A DNA stretch of 64,000 nt from Monodelphis domestica (GCF_027887165.1 NC_077227.1:62399607-62463606), one strand, 5' to 3'. Shown: positions 46,450 to 59,080, counted from the first letter of the stretch. Made by a program: numbers and translations. The notes: a model not told the origin generated them from the letters alone.

Positions 46450-47500
46450 TGCAGAGGGAGCCTGTCCTCTGCCTGGTGGCAGGCTCTAGAGGAATAGCGA
46501 CATTTTTTCTTCCCTCTCAGACTATCTTACATCCTACCCATGTTTCCACTCTTGTATCTGCCCTCACAGACATCTCAAACCCAACGTCTCCAGACCTTCA
46601 GTAGGTTTCAAGGCACAGGAGATACGAGCACCAAGGAAACGAGATGGAAAGTGATGGAAAAAAAGATGGAAAGTGACCGGAAGTACTTCCATGGGGTGGT
46701 GCTAGCCCTGCGTTAGTCAATAGAGGGCAGCAGAACCCTTAGCACCCCTCTCACATAGTAGGCATTCAATCGGAATTTCATCGAATAATCCTAGCTGGCG
46801 TTTGGGTAGTTCCTGAATGCTTACGAGTCGCTTGACAAGGATTATTTTATGCTCACAATAATCCTGGAAGGTGGATGCTATTTGTATCCCTATTTGACCC
46901 ATGAACAACCCGAGGCAGGCAGAGGTTAAGGATCTGGTCAGGGTCACCCAGCTAGTGTTTGGAGGCCAGGTTTGGGCTTAAGTCTTCCTGAACAGAACTT
47001 AGAGAAAATGTACAATTCTACCGTCAAGAGGCTTCGACATCAAGTAGAAAGTCAAGGCTTCTGTACAACAAGACATCATTGGAGAATGTGGTGATTGGAC
47101 AGAAGAAACGGGTTTTTAACAAGAAACCGAGGGGCGTCCATAGAGGTGGGACACTAAAATCACGCCTTGAGCAAGAAAAGAATTTCCTAGGCTGACAGCA
47201 TCATTTCATAAAAATCACAGAGACCATTTCGTCCAGCCTATTCATTTTAAAGTGAAGCAGCTTTGATCCAGAGGGGTGAAATGACTTGTCCAATGTCACA
47301 CCACTAGCTAATATTTTAGGTGGGATTGAAACGGAAGTGTTTCTGACTCCATATCCAAAATTCTACCTACTATGCTACTTTGTCTCTGCAAAGTAGAGAG
47401 AACCTCTTTCACCAAGAAATAAGAAAGGCAAGATCACACCAAGGTTTGAGGAGTATTCAAGTTTAGTTGGACAAGTAAATATTTAAAATAGAATACTATG
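46450..47500. other. Intergenic, MIR-like pieces and unassigned DNA
   Basis: Inverted MIR-like words at 46740-46990 (CCTGGAAGGTGGATGCTATT) and 47210-47400. No gene. Confidence 0.4.
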
Positions 47501-47504
47501 AGAT

Positions 47505-47710
47505 AAGGGGGCAGCTGGGTAGCTCAGTGGATGGAGAGCCAAGCCTAGAGATGGGAGGTCCTGGGTTTAAATCTAACCTCAGACACTTTCCAGGTGTGTG
47601 ACCCTGGGCAAGTCACTTAACCCCCATTGCCCAGCCCTTACCACTCTTCTGCCTTGGAACCAATACACAGTATTGACTCTAAGACAAAAGGTAAGGGTGT
47701 AAAAAAAAAC
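47505..47710 (+). mobile_element. Marsupial SINE
   Basis: GGGGGCAGCTGGGTAGCTCAG to GACTCTAAGACAAAAGGTAAG with A-tail. Confidence 0.9.
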
Positions 47711-48104
47711 AAACTATGAGATAAACCTGGAAAGGTAGATGAAAGCCAGATTATGGAGGACCCTGAATGCCAGGATAAGTGGAATGTCATTCAGCAAAGC
47801 AATGGAGAGCACCTGGGAGCTTTTGAGTGGAACAAAAATGATCAGACATATATTCTTAGAAGACAGGCAATGTGGTGAGATGGTGAATGTCCAGATTTCA
47901 CCATCATGGCTCATCTCTGCCGGCCCTTTTCTTCCACCAGTGAGTTCTTGGAACCTCCATACTGAGGAAGAACCCAGGGCAGCTATCCTTCTTGTCTCCA
48001 AGGCGCCCCTGCTTTTCAGATCTCTTTCTATACTGTCTTCCCCATTAGAATGTGAGCTCCTCAGAAACAGAGAAGTAAAACAACTGCTTCATCACATGAT
48101 TCAA

Positions 48105-48305
48105 TGGGGATAAGATTGGGGATGTAGACTCTAAATGATCACCCTGGTGCAAATATCAATAATATGGAAATAAGTCTTGATCAAGGACACATGTAAAACC
48201 CAGTGGAATTGAGTACTGGCTATGGGAGAGGGTGGGAGGAGGGGAGGGAAAGAATGTGTTTCATGTAACCATGGAAAAGTTTTCTTAATCAATAAAAAAA
48301 ATAAG
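48105..48305 (+). mobile_element. L1 3' end, second subfamily
   Basis: GTCTTGATCAAGGACACATG, GGCTATGGGAGAGGGTGGGAG and an A-rich end, as at 26450-26655. Confidence 0.7.
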
Positions 48306-48514
48306 GAGGCAAAAGCAAAAACTACAATATTTTTTAAATCATTGGCGAAATTGCCAGAGCTGCTTTACTCTTTTTTCACAAGACACAGAGAGAAAAATCA
48401 CCATATTTTCTAGGGTGTTTTTTTTTTTAAATAAGATATGGATATAGAAGCTGATCTTTAAAACTCTTTAAAGTTTGGTGAATAAAAAAAGTTTCAAAAA
48501 AAATGTAAGCTCTT

Positions 48515-48800
48515 CTTCCAGTCATCAAAATCTCTTGGCAAGACAAAAGTCAGGGCAATAGGTGATGAGTCAAGATGCAGTGAATGACCTAGAAGTCTTC
48601 AAAGCACTTCACAGATCTGCCCATTCTGCCACTAGAAGTCTTCATGTGCTTGGGGTCAACACCCCTTAAGTCACCTACAAGTGGGAGGTTCATTAGTTAT
48701 CCTCCACCAGCTTTAGCTCATCTGCTGAGACAGTTTTACCAGAATATGGCTGCTGTCCATGCTACAGCTTCTTGGAGTTGCAGGTAAACTGGCTGAAAGG
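48515..48800 (-). mobile_element. RTE-derived SINE-like repeat
   Basis: CACAGATCTGCCCATTCTGCC, TTCATGTGCTTGGGGTCAAC and AGACAGTTTTACCAGAATATGG correspond to the copy at 18830-19265. Confidence 0.5.
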
Positions 48801-49004
48801 TGGATGCCTGCCAGGGGTAGATGAGAAGCCCTGGAAAGAGTTGGGCAAGCTCTGACAGCGGAGGTGTTAGAAGTGATGAATATACATCCAGCCTAAGCAA
48901 GATAGAGAGACTCAGGAACCCAGCAATCCTAAATAAGTCAGATGAAAAGGGAGAGCATTCCAAGGATGGAGAAAGAGCCAGTAAAAAGATACAAAGACAG
49001 GAGA

Positions 49005-50085
49005 GACTGGTAAAGGACTAATTTCTCAAATATGTAGAAGTAAGTCAATTTTATAAAAATAAAAATCATTCTCCAGTTGATAAATAGTCAAAAGATGTGA
49101 ACAGGCAGTTTTCAGAGGATGAAATCAAAGTCATCTATAGTTACATGAAAAAATGCCCTTAATCACTCCCAATTAGAGAGATGCAAATTACAACAATTCT
49201 GCAGTATCACCCCACACCTATCAGATTGGATAATATGACAGAAAAGGAAAATGATAAATGTTGGAGGGGATGCAGGGAAAATTGGGATATTGATACACCT
49301 TTGGTGGAGTTGTGATCTGATCCAACCATTCTGGAGAACAATTTGGAACTATGCTCAAGAGACTTTAAAATTGTTCATACCCTTTGATCCATCTAATATT
49401 CTAGATCTGATCTGTATCCCAAAGAGATTTTTTTTTAAAGGGGAAAAGACCTATTCATTAAAAAAATATTTGCTGCAGCTCTTTTTTGTGGAAGCAAAGA
49501 ATAAGAAATTAAGGGGTTGTCCAATAATTGAGAGATGACAAAACAAGTCATGGCATATGAGAGTTATATGAATATGAAATATGAAATCTATTGTGCTGTA
49601 AGAAATGAGAAGCAGTATGATTTCAGAAAAATCTGGACTTACATGAACTAATGCAAAGTGAAATGTGCAGAACCAGAGGTACATTGTTCACAGTGACAGC
49701 AATACTTCTTGAAGAACTACTGTGAATGTCCTAATTATACTCAGAATTGCAGTGATCCAAAACAGTCCCAGAGACTCATAATGAAAAATACCTTCTCCTC
49801 TTCAAGAAAGAACTGGTGGTGTCTGAATGCAGACTGAAATATACTTTCTTTTCTTTCTTCTTTTTTTTTCATTTGATATCTCTCCCACAAATGACTAATA
49901 TTGGGAAATGATTTACATGATTACATATGTAAAATCTATACGAGTTTTCTTACCATTTCAGGGAGAAGGTAGGGCATGGAGGAAGAGAGGATCAGAAGAA
50001 AGGACAGAATTTGGAACTCAACACTTTAAAAACTTAATGTTAAAAATTATTTTTACATGTAATGGGGTAATAATATATTGTTTAA
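49005..50085 (+). mobile_element. L1 LINE, 5'-truncated
   Basis: GACTAATTTCTCAAATATG at the start, the ORF2 C-terminal region at 49170-49345 (MLEGMQGKLGY-like stretch with HLWWSCDLIQPFW), and the standard 3' tail (TTTTTACATGTAATGGGG). Confidence 0.82.
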
Positions 50086-50089
50086 AAAA

Positions 50090-50345
50090 AAGACAAGAGA
50101 GAAGAGAGAGATGTTAATGTATGAAAACTAGAAAATAGGTCATAGAGTGTACAGAGGGAAATGTACAAGATGATCAGAAAGACAGGAAAGGTCCAGGCTA
50201 TGAATGAATGAATGAATGAAAAAGCAGGTTTAGTCTTGTGCTAAATTCAGATGATAAGAAATGCAAAACCAGGGAGAGTTTCTTTCCTCAATGGAGTTTC
50301 TGTACTAAGAGAGAATGATTACAAGGATAATAAGTGCTAGCATTT
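50090..50345. other. Unassigned intergenic DNA
   Basis: Short (GAAT)n stretch at 50200-50220; nothing else seen. Confidence 0.4.
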
Positions 50346-50349
50346 TAAA

Positions 50350-50620
50350 AAAATAATAAATAGCATTTTTATATCACCTTAAGCATAGTGCCTCACACAA
50401 AATAAGCACTTGATAAATAGTCATGACTGACTGCCTTTACAAACTATCTCATTTGAGCCTCACATCCACACTGAGAGATAGGTATTCTTAATCCCCAATT
50501 TACAGATGAGGAAACTGAGGCAGGCAGTGGTTTAGTGATTTGCCCAGGGGCACACAGCTAAGTAGTATCTAAAGAAAGATTTGAACTCAGGTCTAGCTGG
50601 GTCTATTCCAGCATCCAGCT
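50350..50620 (-). mobile_element. MIR/CORE-SINE, inverted
   Basis: CAATTTACAGATGAGGAAACTG and GATTTGCCCAGGGGCACACAGC. Confidence 0.8.
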
Positions 50621-50849
50621 GCTGCTGATGGAAAATGGTGACAAACAGGAATAGATTGATTGGAACAAAGGCTGAATTAAAGCAGTCATAGTTTCAGGGG
50701 GAAAAGAGAGAGGAATGGGTGGAGACCTTTTAAGGTTATTAAAAAGTTGCAGAATAGGAGGTAAAGAAAAGCTTTCTTGAAATAATGAGACCAATGAGGC
50801 AGGATGCAAGCTCATGAGATTTAGTGGGTAAAATCTATATAATATAATC

Positions 50850-50975
50850 TCTTCTGTTATCTCTTTCATCAGAATGCAAATGTCTCGAAGGCAGGGACTT
50901 TGGGACTTTTCTTTTTGGCTTTTCTTTGTATTCCTTATCCTTAGTAAATTCTTGTTGAAGATTGATTGACTAGCA
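50850..50975 (+). mobile_element. L2 3' end
   Basis: TCTCGAAGGCAGGGACTTTGG and GTAAATTCTTGTTGAAGATTG. Confidence 0.6.
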
Positions 50976-51284
50976 AAGATGGTAAGAACATGAAAAATAA
51001 ACAAAGTAAAGTTAAAAGTTAAAGCTTGTTATCTGGGTGATTTTAAGAAAATCTCTTTATCTCCCTGGACCTCAGTTTTTTTTACAAGTCAAATGGGAAT
51101 AATATCTGTGTGTTGCCCCAGAGAATTGTAATAAAGCTCTGGAGACATAACATAGTTTACAAAGGAGAAAACTGAAGTTGAGAGAGGGGGGTAATTTATT
51201 TGAAGTCACACAATTAACAAGTAGTATCTGGATGTTTTCATTCTTTCCACTATACTGTCTGTATCAAGATTATAGGATTCTAGG

Positions 51285-51800
51285 AGGAGCTGTATGGCTC
51301 AGTGAATTGGGAACCAGATCTGGAGATGGGAGATCTCAGTTCAAATTTGGCCTCAGCTGTGTGACTCTGGGCAAGTTCCTTAACCACCAATGCCTAGCTT
51401 TTACCTTTCTTCTGCCTTGGAACCAATACTTAATATTAATTCTAAGACAACAGGGAAGGGTTTAAAAAAAAAAAAAGCTTATTTGATTCCTATCTGATCT
51501 GAGACACTTTCTAACTATGTGACCCTGGGCAAGTCCCTTAACCCCCATTGCCTAGCCCTATTGCTCTTCTCCCTTGGAACCAATATTTAATATTGATTCT
51601 AAGACAAAAAGTAAGGATTTTTTGTCATTGTTTTTAAAGATTATATGATCCCTATCTGACCTTAAATATTTTCTAGCTGTGTGACCCTGGGCAAGTCACT
51701 TGTTTGCCTTCTGTCTTAAAATTGTTACAAAGAATTTTTTCTTTTGAATATATAATATATATATATAATAAAATTGTTACCAAAAAGTAAGGGTTAAAAA
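51285..51800 (+). mobile_element. Three SINE copies in a row
   Basis: Near-complete copy 51285-51465, tail-half copies 51490-51620 and 51640-51800; each has TGTGACCCTGGGCAAGTC or a close variant. Confidence 0.85.
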
Positions 51801-52026
51801 AACAAAAACAAAAACCAACCCTTCCAGCTTTAAAGCCTACCCTTTTCCTTAAGGATGCTCTGGGTCCTCCTTTGTCATTTTCACATGAAAAATTCCCCTT
51901 CTTTCCCCTCTCTGCTCCCAGACTTCCAAGACTGAAGGCTAAGCTGTAAATATCTAAAGCCCTAACTCTCTGAGGACTGCTAATCCTCAAACCAAAGGGG
52001 ACAGCCTGGGCCAGTGAAGTAAGCTC

Positions 52027-52034
52027 TTTAAATA
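52027..52034 (+). promoter_or_regulatory. TATA-like box upstream of the dehydratase-like gene
   Basis: TTTAAATA lies about 130 bases before the ATG at 52155 in repeat-free sequence. If used, transcription would start near 52060 and leave a 5' leader of about 95 bases. It is a motif match only. Confidence 0.3.
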
Positions 52035-52154
52035 GCAGCAAATACTCCTGGAGTCACCCAGGACATGTGCTGGAGGTCAGCTGGCTCTCTGGGAGGCTTT
52101 AGCAAAGGACAGGGGCTGGTGCTGAGTGGGGAGGACAGGAAAGCATTCAGAACT

Positions 52155-52255
52155 ATGAATTTTGTGGCCCGGTTGCTTTACTTGAAGGAACCACTGGACC
52201 GAACTTCTGGGGCTCCCTTTGGAGGCGAAGAAGACTATGACCTTTTCTGGCCAAG
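52155..52255 (+). CDS. Dehydratase-like gene, candidate exon 1
   Basis: An ATG with A at -3 opens MNFVARLLYLKEPLDRTSG, then APFGGEEDYDLFWP, and the exon ends two bases into a codon at AG|GTTGGAG, a moderate donor. The next candidate exon (60719) needs exactly one base to complete a codon; the join gives Arg and the frame stays open. Codon use and lack of repeats fit real coding sequence. An upstream in-frame ATG at 52065 could add 30 residues (MCWRSAGSLGG...). A TATA-like box at 52027-52034 would put the transcription start near 52060, making the 52155 ATG the likelier start. I do not recognise this N-terminus. The link to the next exon rests on phase, strand and order only. Confidence 0.42.
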
Positions 52256-53105
52256 GTTGGAGAACGCTGGGATCTAAGTTAGAACTAGAATTGGGTCCAC
52301 CCCTGCCCACCTCTGACTTCCTTTAGGGTCTCATGGATCGTCCCCCAGTTAGGAACAGACCCAATAGACCCAGGGGAACCGACCGCCCAGAAATCTGGTC
52401 ACCCTGGTTGCCTCCTTACACCGCTGGGGTTAAGTTCCTGCTTCAACTCTTTGTCTATGTGGCTGTTGTTTTGTTTAGGTAATGCTACAGCTTTTACCTT
52501 ACTTTGGACAGGGGAGGTGTGATAGGGGATGGGTTTGTAGGGGTGGGAAGGGGAGAATGATGGATGCAAACTGTCACCCCAGGAAACTGTCAGTGGCCTG
52601 GCTTTTGGGAATGCCCACTATGGGACATCACCCAGTCTTGATTCGGGACTTCCTGGGGCTTTTATGAGCCAAGAAATATTGTAATTAAAGCCATAGAAAC
52701 ACCAGATTGGGGACAAAGGGCAATAGGGGGAAAGGGATCTCATGTTATTTTTCTTGGTTGCCCACAAGCTTGGGAGAGGGACTCTATGCTTTCTTTATTG
52801 CTCCTACATATCAGTTTTGTCCCAATTAGCCTTTTCCTGCATTGGAACAGGTCTAGCTCCTTGTCTGGGCTCTGTTACTTGCTGTGTCATTGAATGCTTG
52901 GTTTCCTCATCTATAAATTGGGAATAATAGTATTTACACTGCCTGTTCCACAGGATTGTTGTGAAAATAATGGGTTTATACACCCCAAACTCTACAAGAT
53001 TCTGAGGCTATTCACCAGCAAGGTCAAGTGGCAATGAAGGAAGGAAGTGTGTTTCTCCAGCTGGGGGGTAAATCTTTGTAATAACCTCCAGCTTTTTCTG
53101 CCGAG
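52256..53105. other. Start of intron 1 of the dehydratase-like gene
   Basis: About 850 bases largely free of repeats, with a MIR-like patch at 52880-53000. No further exon supported. Confidence 0.35.
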
Positions 53106-53109
53106 TTTT

Positions 53110-53225
53110 TGGTTCTTAGAGGACTCCCAGCGTGGAGTAGATGATCACTCTGAGACTGGGGTACATCCAGAAGGAATGGACTAGATGGACTCCGAAGACC
53201 CCTCCAAATCTGAAATTTTGTGATC
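53110..53225 (+). mobile_element. CR1/L3 3' end
   Basis: GAATGGACTAGATGGACTCC and CCAAATCTGAAATTTTGTGATC. Confidence 0.6.
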
Positions 53226-53267
53226 TCTATATACCACCAATCGGCTCTTATCTAGAGGTGATGGTTT

Positions 53268-53475
53268 GGGCTTTTTTTAACTCTTACCTTCCATCTTGGA
53301 ATCAATATGAAGTGTGGGTTCCAAAGGAGAAGAGAGATAGGGGCTAGGCAATGGGGGTTAAGTGACTTGCCCCGGATTGCACAGATAGGAAGTGTCCAAG
53401 GCCACATTTGAACCCAAGACTTCCCATTTTTCAGACCTGTCTCTCTATCTATTAAGTCACCTAGCTGCCCTTCTT
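53268..53475 (-). mobile_element. Marsupial SINE
   Basis: AACTCTTACCTTCCATCTTGG to AAGTCACCTAGCTGCCC; complete inverted copy. Confidence 0.9.
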
Positions 53476-53479
53476 AAAT

Positions 53480-54240
53480 AGAATTTTAAAGTTTGCATAT
53501 TAAACATTTAAAATGTGCACATTGTATTTTTTGCACTCTAACATAGCCCTGTGAAATGGGTACCAGAGAAGGTACTGGGAGGTCTCATAGATAGTAAATG
53601 TCAGGCTAAATTTGAACCCAGGTCTTCTTGACTTTGAGGTAGTATTTCACTTTACAAAAACACAAATATATAATATATATATTATATTTTTATGTATTAC
53701 ATTTATTTTTATAATGATAAAAATTGCTGGCATCAATATCCTGTTTCTGATTTTCCATTAGGCAGGCTAATGCAATCTTTAATATATTTTAAGGTATACA
53801 TGCTTTAGGTTCCAACAAAACTTTATTTTAAAATGTAAACAAACAAACAAAAATTATTAGCTCATTGGCCATAAGAAAAACAGATAGAAGGCTAGATTTA
53901 GGCTGGATTTGACCCACTGGGCAGACACCTCTTCTAGAGTTAAAAAAAGTGATGGAAAAAATGTTAATACTGCATATTAAACTCAAAGTGTGTCTAGCAG
54001 AGAGTGCTTTGTTAAACATTCACCAGCTTACTCTGGTTAAGGCATGCATTTTAAAAGTTTTGTCCTCACAGGGTAGGTAGACTAGATTAAGGATATCTGT
54101 GTCATCTTAGGAGATGGTCCAGTCCCACGAGGACGATTCTTAAATCCCCTTTAAATTCATATGCACGTACAGAAGGAGATTTCTTAAAATCTACAATTTA
54201 AAGCTCAAAAGAGTTTTCCTGAGTTCTCATTGCAAAGAGA
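53480..54240. other. Intronic, AT-rich
   Basis: MIR-like inverted piece at 53540-53650 and an ATATA-rich patch at 53665-53720; otherwise unassigned. Confidence 0.4.
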
Positions 54241-54672
54241 GGCAACTCACATGATTGTAGCCTTTATATGCATTATCTAATTTGATCCTTACAATACCCC
54301 TGTGGGGTAGCTGGCATAAATATTATTATCCCTATTGTACAGAGGAAGAATCTGAGGTTTGGAAATGCTAAGTGATTTGACCAGTCTGCTGCAAGTTTGG
54401 ATGTGGCATGACTAGCAAGCAAGGTCTCAGAGCCCCAAGGCTGGTTCTCTGTATACAATATTGTTCCGTTGTGTCCAACTCTTCATGATCCCATTTGGAG
54501 TTTCCATGAAAGAAATACTGCCATTTCCTTTTCCAGCTCATTTTGAAGATGAGGAAACTGAGGCAAACAGGATTAAGTGATTTGCCCAGGGTCACACAGC
54601 TAGTAAATACCTGAGGTCAAATTCAAACTCAAGCAGACAAGTTTGACATTCTATCCACTGAACCATTAGCTG
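54240..54672 (-). mobile_element. MIR then MAR1-type SINE, inverted
   Basis: 54265-54400 is MIR; 54460-54672 is MAR1 (GTGTCCAACTCTTCATGATCCC, TGAAGATGAGGAAACTGAGGC, GCCCAGGGTCACACAGC). Confidence 0.82.
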
Positions 54673-54757
54673 CTTCTGTCCTAATGTTGTGTGTCAAGAG
54701 TTCTGTTTCCCCTAAGACCCTGTGAGTGGGAATATCAATGTTTCTAAATCAAGTACA

Positions 54758-54759
<2 letters not shown>

Positions 54760-54833
<74 letters not shown>

Positions 54834-54881
54834 GTCTGTCTCTCTCCCTCTCCCCCCCCTCTTTCTCTCTTTCTCTCTCTC

Positions 54882-54914
<33 letters not shown>

Positions 54915-55086
54915 TTCTCTGTCTCTGTCTCTCTCCCTCTCCTCCTCCCCCCTGTCTCTCTCTCTGTCTCTGTCTCTCTCTCTGTCTCTCTGTCTCTCTC
55001 TCTTTCTCTGTCTCTCTCCCTCCCCCTCTCTCTTTCTCTCTGTCTCTCTCTCTGTCTCTGTCTCCCTGTCTCTCTGTCTCTCTCTG

Positions 55087-55125
<39 letters not shown>

Positions 55126-55126
55126 G
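54760..55126. repeat. (TC)n/(TCTG)n compound microsatellite with (CA)n end
   Basis: About 345 bases of CT with many CTGT and CCCC interruptions, then about 10 CA units. Confidence 0.97.
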
Positions 55127-55439
55127 AGGATCTGAAATTGTTGGTAAGTGTAATAAGTGTAATAATGAAAACTGACAACTCTATTGTACAGTTTAGCAGG
55201 TCTAGCTTTTATTCCCCTGGGGCAAGTTGACAAATTTTCCCCTCAGTCCCTGGAGTGTGTCTCACTGTGCATTTCTGATCTCATTTTGCTATTTTTGCAG
55301 TTATGCTGAGGAGCTGATTTCCAGGAGGTAGGTTTCTTGAATCACAACGGACATCCCTTCTTGTGCATGGATATGGGTAACTAACAAAACTGCGAGATCC
55401 TTGAAAACCAACTGAGTGGGTGTGAAGGACATAGAAGAT

Positions 55440-55790
55440 AGTTATCTGGAAGGGCATAGAAATAGAGCAATAAATAACAGATTGATTGGATAGATAAAGA
55501 GCAAATAGATTTGCTAGATAACAGGTAGAGAGACTGGACTGATAGATAACAAATAGATTTGACAGATAGAGAGGTAGCTATATAACAGAGATACATAACA
55601 AATAGATAGATAACAAAGAGATTTTTCTAGAGAACAGAGAGGGTGCTTGGATAGATAAATAACAAATGGATTAGATATATAATCTAGAGATAAGTAGATA
55701 ACAGATAGAGAGATAGATTAGATAGATAAGAGAAAGAAAAGATAGATAGAAAGATATATGACATATATAGAAAAAAAATAGATCATATAT
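55440..55790. repeat. Degenerate GATA-type satellite
   Basis: Irregular GATAGATA, GATAACAAATA and AGATAACAG words over 350 bases. Confidence 0.85.
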
Positions 55791-55796
55791 ACATAC

Positions 55797-55985
55797 ATTT
55801 ATTAAGCATTTACTTTGTGTAAGACACAGAGCTAAGTGTTGGGAACATAAACACAGGCACTGAGGTTTTTGTCTCCCTCATTAGAATGTTGGAATGGGAG
55901 TTCCTGGAGGGCAGGGACCATATATGGTTTTTACTTTCCTTGTACCCTAGCACTTGGGGTGAAATAACCTAGGCTGATGGGATGG
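55797..55985 (+). mobile_element. Old dispersed-repeat head and L2 3' end
   Basis: CATTTATTAAGCATTTACTTTG at 55797, then CTGGAGGGCAGGGACCATA. Confidence 0.5.
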
Positions 55986-55989
55986 TCTA

Positions 55990-56740
55990 AGCTGTGGATC
56001 AAGATTTGCATATTTATTGGGAGCATGGGGGGCTTGTCACCCCTATTCCATGCAATTCTCTACCTTTTCCCAGAAGAGTTCACTCCTGGCATGCCAGGTA
56101 GAAAAGCCTAGAAAATGGACATAGAGGAGGAAGGTCCAAATCCAAGAAGAGGTATGCTTTTGGAGCTGACAACGTAAGGACACCAAAAAATGAATAAGGG
56201 GCATGCACAGGTTTGAGGGGTTCCCTTGGACTGCCAGAATCCTTAGTATACATGTCTTATGTGCCCTCCATTGTCCCACTTGCCATCATTTGTCAGCATA
56301 GCAGAGGTCTCTCTACCTTCCTGCAATGCCCTTACATAGGTGGAGTATGTAGGGAGGGTACAGAGCCTTAAGAGACCACTATAGGTGATTATTGCTGGAG
56401 GCCATCATACCCTCACTAGCTGACAAGATCACAGTCTGGGGAAATGGGGTCTGCAAGGCAGCGCCAAGAGAATGAGGCCCCCACTAATCCCCCTCTGTGA
56501 CTTCTTTCTCTTTAACTTCCTTCAATAATGGATGATTATTGTTCTCTCTCCAACACAAAAGAAATAATATAAAAGCAAAGACATAGAATAAACATATATC
56601 ACACCTTAATCCCCCCAGATTATTACCCTAAAATATTACATTCACAGAATTCAAACACAGAGTTACATTCACTCCCATTACAAGCCAGACACACTCCACT
56701 GAATTTTGTTTATGGACAGAAACCAGGCAACATTGCCAAG
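55990..56740. other. Intronic, unassigned
   Basis: No repeat or gene recognised with confidence; it may belong to the LTR-like unit that follows. Confidence 0.35.
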
Positions 56741-56749
56741 TGCTTTAAA

Positions 56750-57260
56750 GTAACATAAGAAAAATAGAACTTGTAAATTGAGAAAAACTCCAAATCTGGT
56801 TTGTTATTAAATTGCCCTCTAACCTTGTACTTAGCTATGAAATGTTTTGTTACCTATCTCCTAAGTAATTGTGATTGATTGTGAAAGCTGACCAAAAATA
56901 ACAATGATTCTCCTAGGACGGGGAGAACTAAATTCTAGATCACCCTGTTTATGTCTTTCATCCATAGGAACAATGTTTTGTTAACTATCTCCTTAGGCTA
57001 CACATCTGTTTTAAGTACTTTGGACATATGTAGTAAATTGTGTGCCAAAGAAGTATGTACTTGAAACCCTATATAAGAAATGAACCTCCATGCTATGGCA
57101 GAACACTGTGTGACACCTATGCATGTGGGTCTGAGCACATGGTGTCTCTCATCTCCATTACTTGACTGGATCATCACATTTAGACAGAGCGAGCCCTCAC
57201 CCTCAGGGAGACAGCTAGACGATGATACACAACTGTACAGAACTAATGTAACTTCAGAAT
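56750..57260 (+). mobile_element. Possible solo LTR of an endogenous retrovirus
   Basis: Contains a TATA box (CCCTATATAAG near 57069) followed by an R/U5-like stretch, and a duplicated upstream word (ATGTTTTGTTA.CTATCTCCT at about 56840 and 56972), as in retroviral enhancers. No internal retroviral region was recognised next to it. Old; exact ends and family uncertain. Confidence 0.35.
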
Positions 57261-57264
57261 TCTA

Positions 57265-58185
57265 TAAGACCATCAGAGTTCATTAAGAATGCACAACAGT
57301 ACAAAGCTAAGGTAAATACAAAACAGTATAAGACCAGTAGAAATGATTAATAATACACATCCATTAAAAGTTTAGAAATACAGATTTTGTGATTTATGCT
57401 TAACTAGTGCTAATTGGGAAAAGATACAAGATTCCAGAACATGAGGGTCCCGCTTCTATCACTGCCACCTCCATCACTTAGATCTAGGTGCATTGAGGGC
57501 ACAGGAGAAATATGAGACTGCCTGCCCTTGGTGTGAGAGCCAGAAGGCATTCTAGATATAACTGAAGCCTCCTTGATAATTTTTTTAAACCCTTACCTTC
57601 CACCTTAGAATCTATACTCTCTGTCTCTGTCTGTCTCTGGCTTTGTCTGTCTGTCTGTCTCTCTCATCTGCCCAGATGTGCCTTCTTAACCACTTGAATA
57701 TGTATAGTAAATCAAAACAAATTTCCATACTGGCCATGACCTAAAGGTTATTTTTCTTCTTCATTCTGAGTTTTTTATCTCTCTATCAGGAGGTAGGTAA
57801 TGTGTTTCATCATTAGTCTTCTGGAATTCTGGCTGGTCATGCCATTTAAATAGTCTAGTGATTCTTGAATAGTTTTTCTCCTCAATCTGTTTTCCAAGTA
57901 ATTTGTTTTTACTATGAAATGCCTTTCCTTTTTTTCCCTTTTTTTTCAACTTTTTGAGTTTGTTTTAAATTTTTTTGTTGCCTCATGAAGTTACTGGCTT
58001 CTTTTTAGTCCATTCTAATTTTCAGAGAGCTTGTTACTTGGGCAAGATTCTGAACATCTTGGTTCAAGTTCCTTTTCTTTTTCTTGTCTAATTCCTTTTC
58101 TAATTCTTTCTTCTAAATCTCTCATTACTTAGATAAGAGAGAGAAAGGAAGCAAAGAAACTAATTAGAAAGCAGGGAGAAGAGAA
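57265..58185. other. Intronic, SINE tail, (CTGT)n and unassigned DNA
   Basis: SINE tail piece at 57580-57612 and a CTGT/TC microsatellite at 57612-57665. T-rich unassigned sequence follows, perhaps inverted L1. Confidence 0.45.
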
Positions 58186-58187
58186 TA

Positions 58188-58385
58188 GGGAGCAGCTAGG
58201 TGACTCAGTGGATTGAGAGTCAAGCCTAGAGAGAGGAGACTCTGGGTTCAAATCTAGACTTAAATAGTTCCCAGCTCTGTGACCCTGGGCAAGTCATTTA
58301 GTTCTCACTGCCTAGTCCTTATTGCACTTCTGCCTTGGAACCAATACCCAATATTGATTCCAAGACAAAAGGTAAAGGTTAAAAA
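58188..58385 (+). mobile_element. Marsupial SINE
   Basis: GGAGCAGCTAGGTGACTCAG to GATTCCAAGACAAAAGGTAAAG with a short GAAA tail. Confidence 0.9.
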
Positions 58386-58847
58386 AGAAAGAAAGAAAGT
58401 TATAATAATAGGAGATAATAAAAACTTAAGCTATAATAGTAGTTCTGTGAATGGAGAAAAAGATTTAAGAAATGTTATGGAAGATGACCTTGAGATTTCA
58501 AATATGGGTGACTATAAGGATGGTGATACCTTCAACAGAATTTAGCCAGTTTGAAAGAAAAGTGAGGGGGTGGGACAAAACCAAGATTACAGATTAGAGG
58601 CAGCTACCCATATGAACTCTCTCAACATTCCCCTTCAAACAATTTTGACAACTTTAAAAATACCTCAAATCAAATTTTTGAGCATCAGAGTAAGGAAGGA
58701 AAAAAAAAATATATATATCACATGTTTTTTTGTGGTGGCAAAGAATTGAAAGTTGAGAAGATGATCATTAATTGGGCAGTGACTGAACAGGGTATGAAAT
58801 ATGATAATGAAGAAATACTATTGGATTATATGTAAGAAATGATAAAG

Positions 58848-59025
58848 GGGGCAGCTAGATTGCTCAGTGGATACAGAGCCAAACCTGGATATGGAAGACT
58901 GTGGGTTCAAATCTGACCTCAGATACTTCTGAGCTGTGGGACCCTGGGCAAGTCATTTAAACCCAATTGCCTAGCCTTTACTACTTTTATGCCTTTGAAC
59001 TAATACTTCATATTGATTCTAAGAC
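58848..59025 (+). mobile_element. Marsupial SINE nested in L1
   Basis: GGGGCAGCTAGATTGCTCAG to GATTCTAAGACCGAAGG. Confidence 0.9.
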
Positions 59026-59080
59026 CGAAGGAAGGAAAGGAAGGAAGGAAGAGAGGGAGGGAGGGAAAGGGGGGGGGGGG

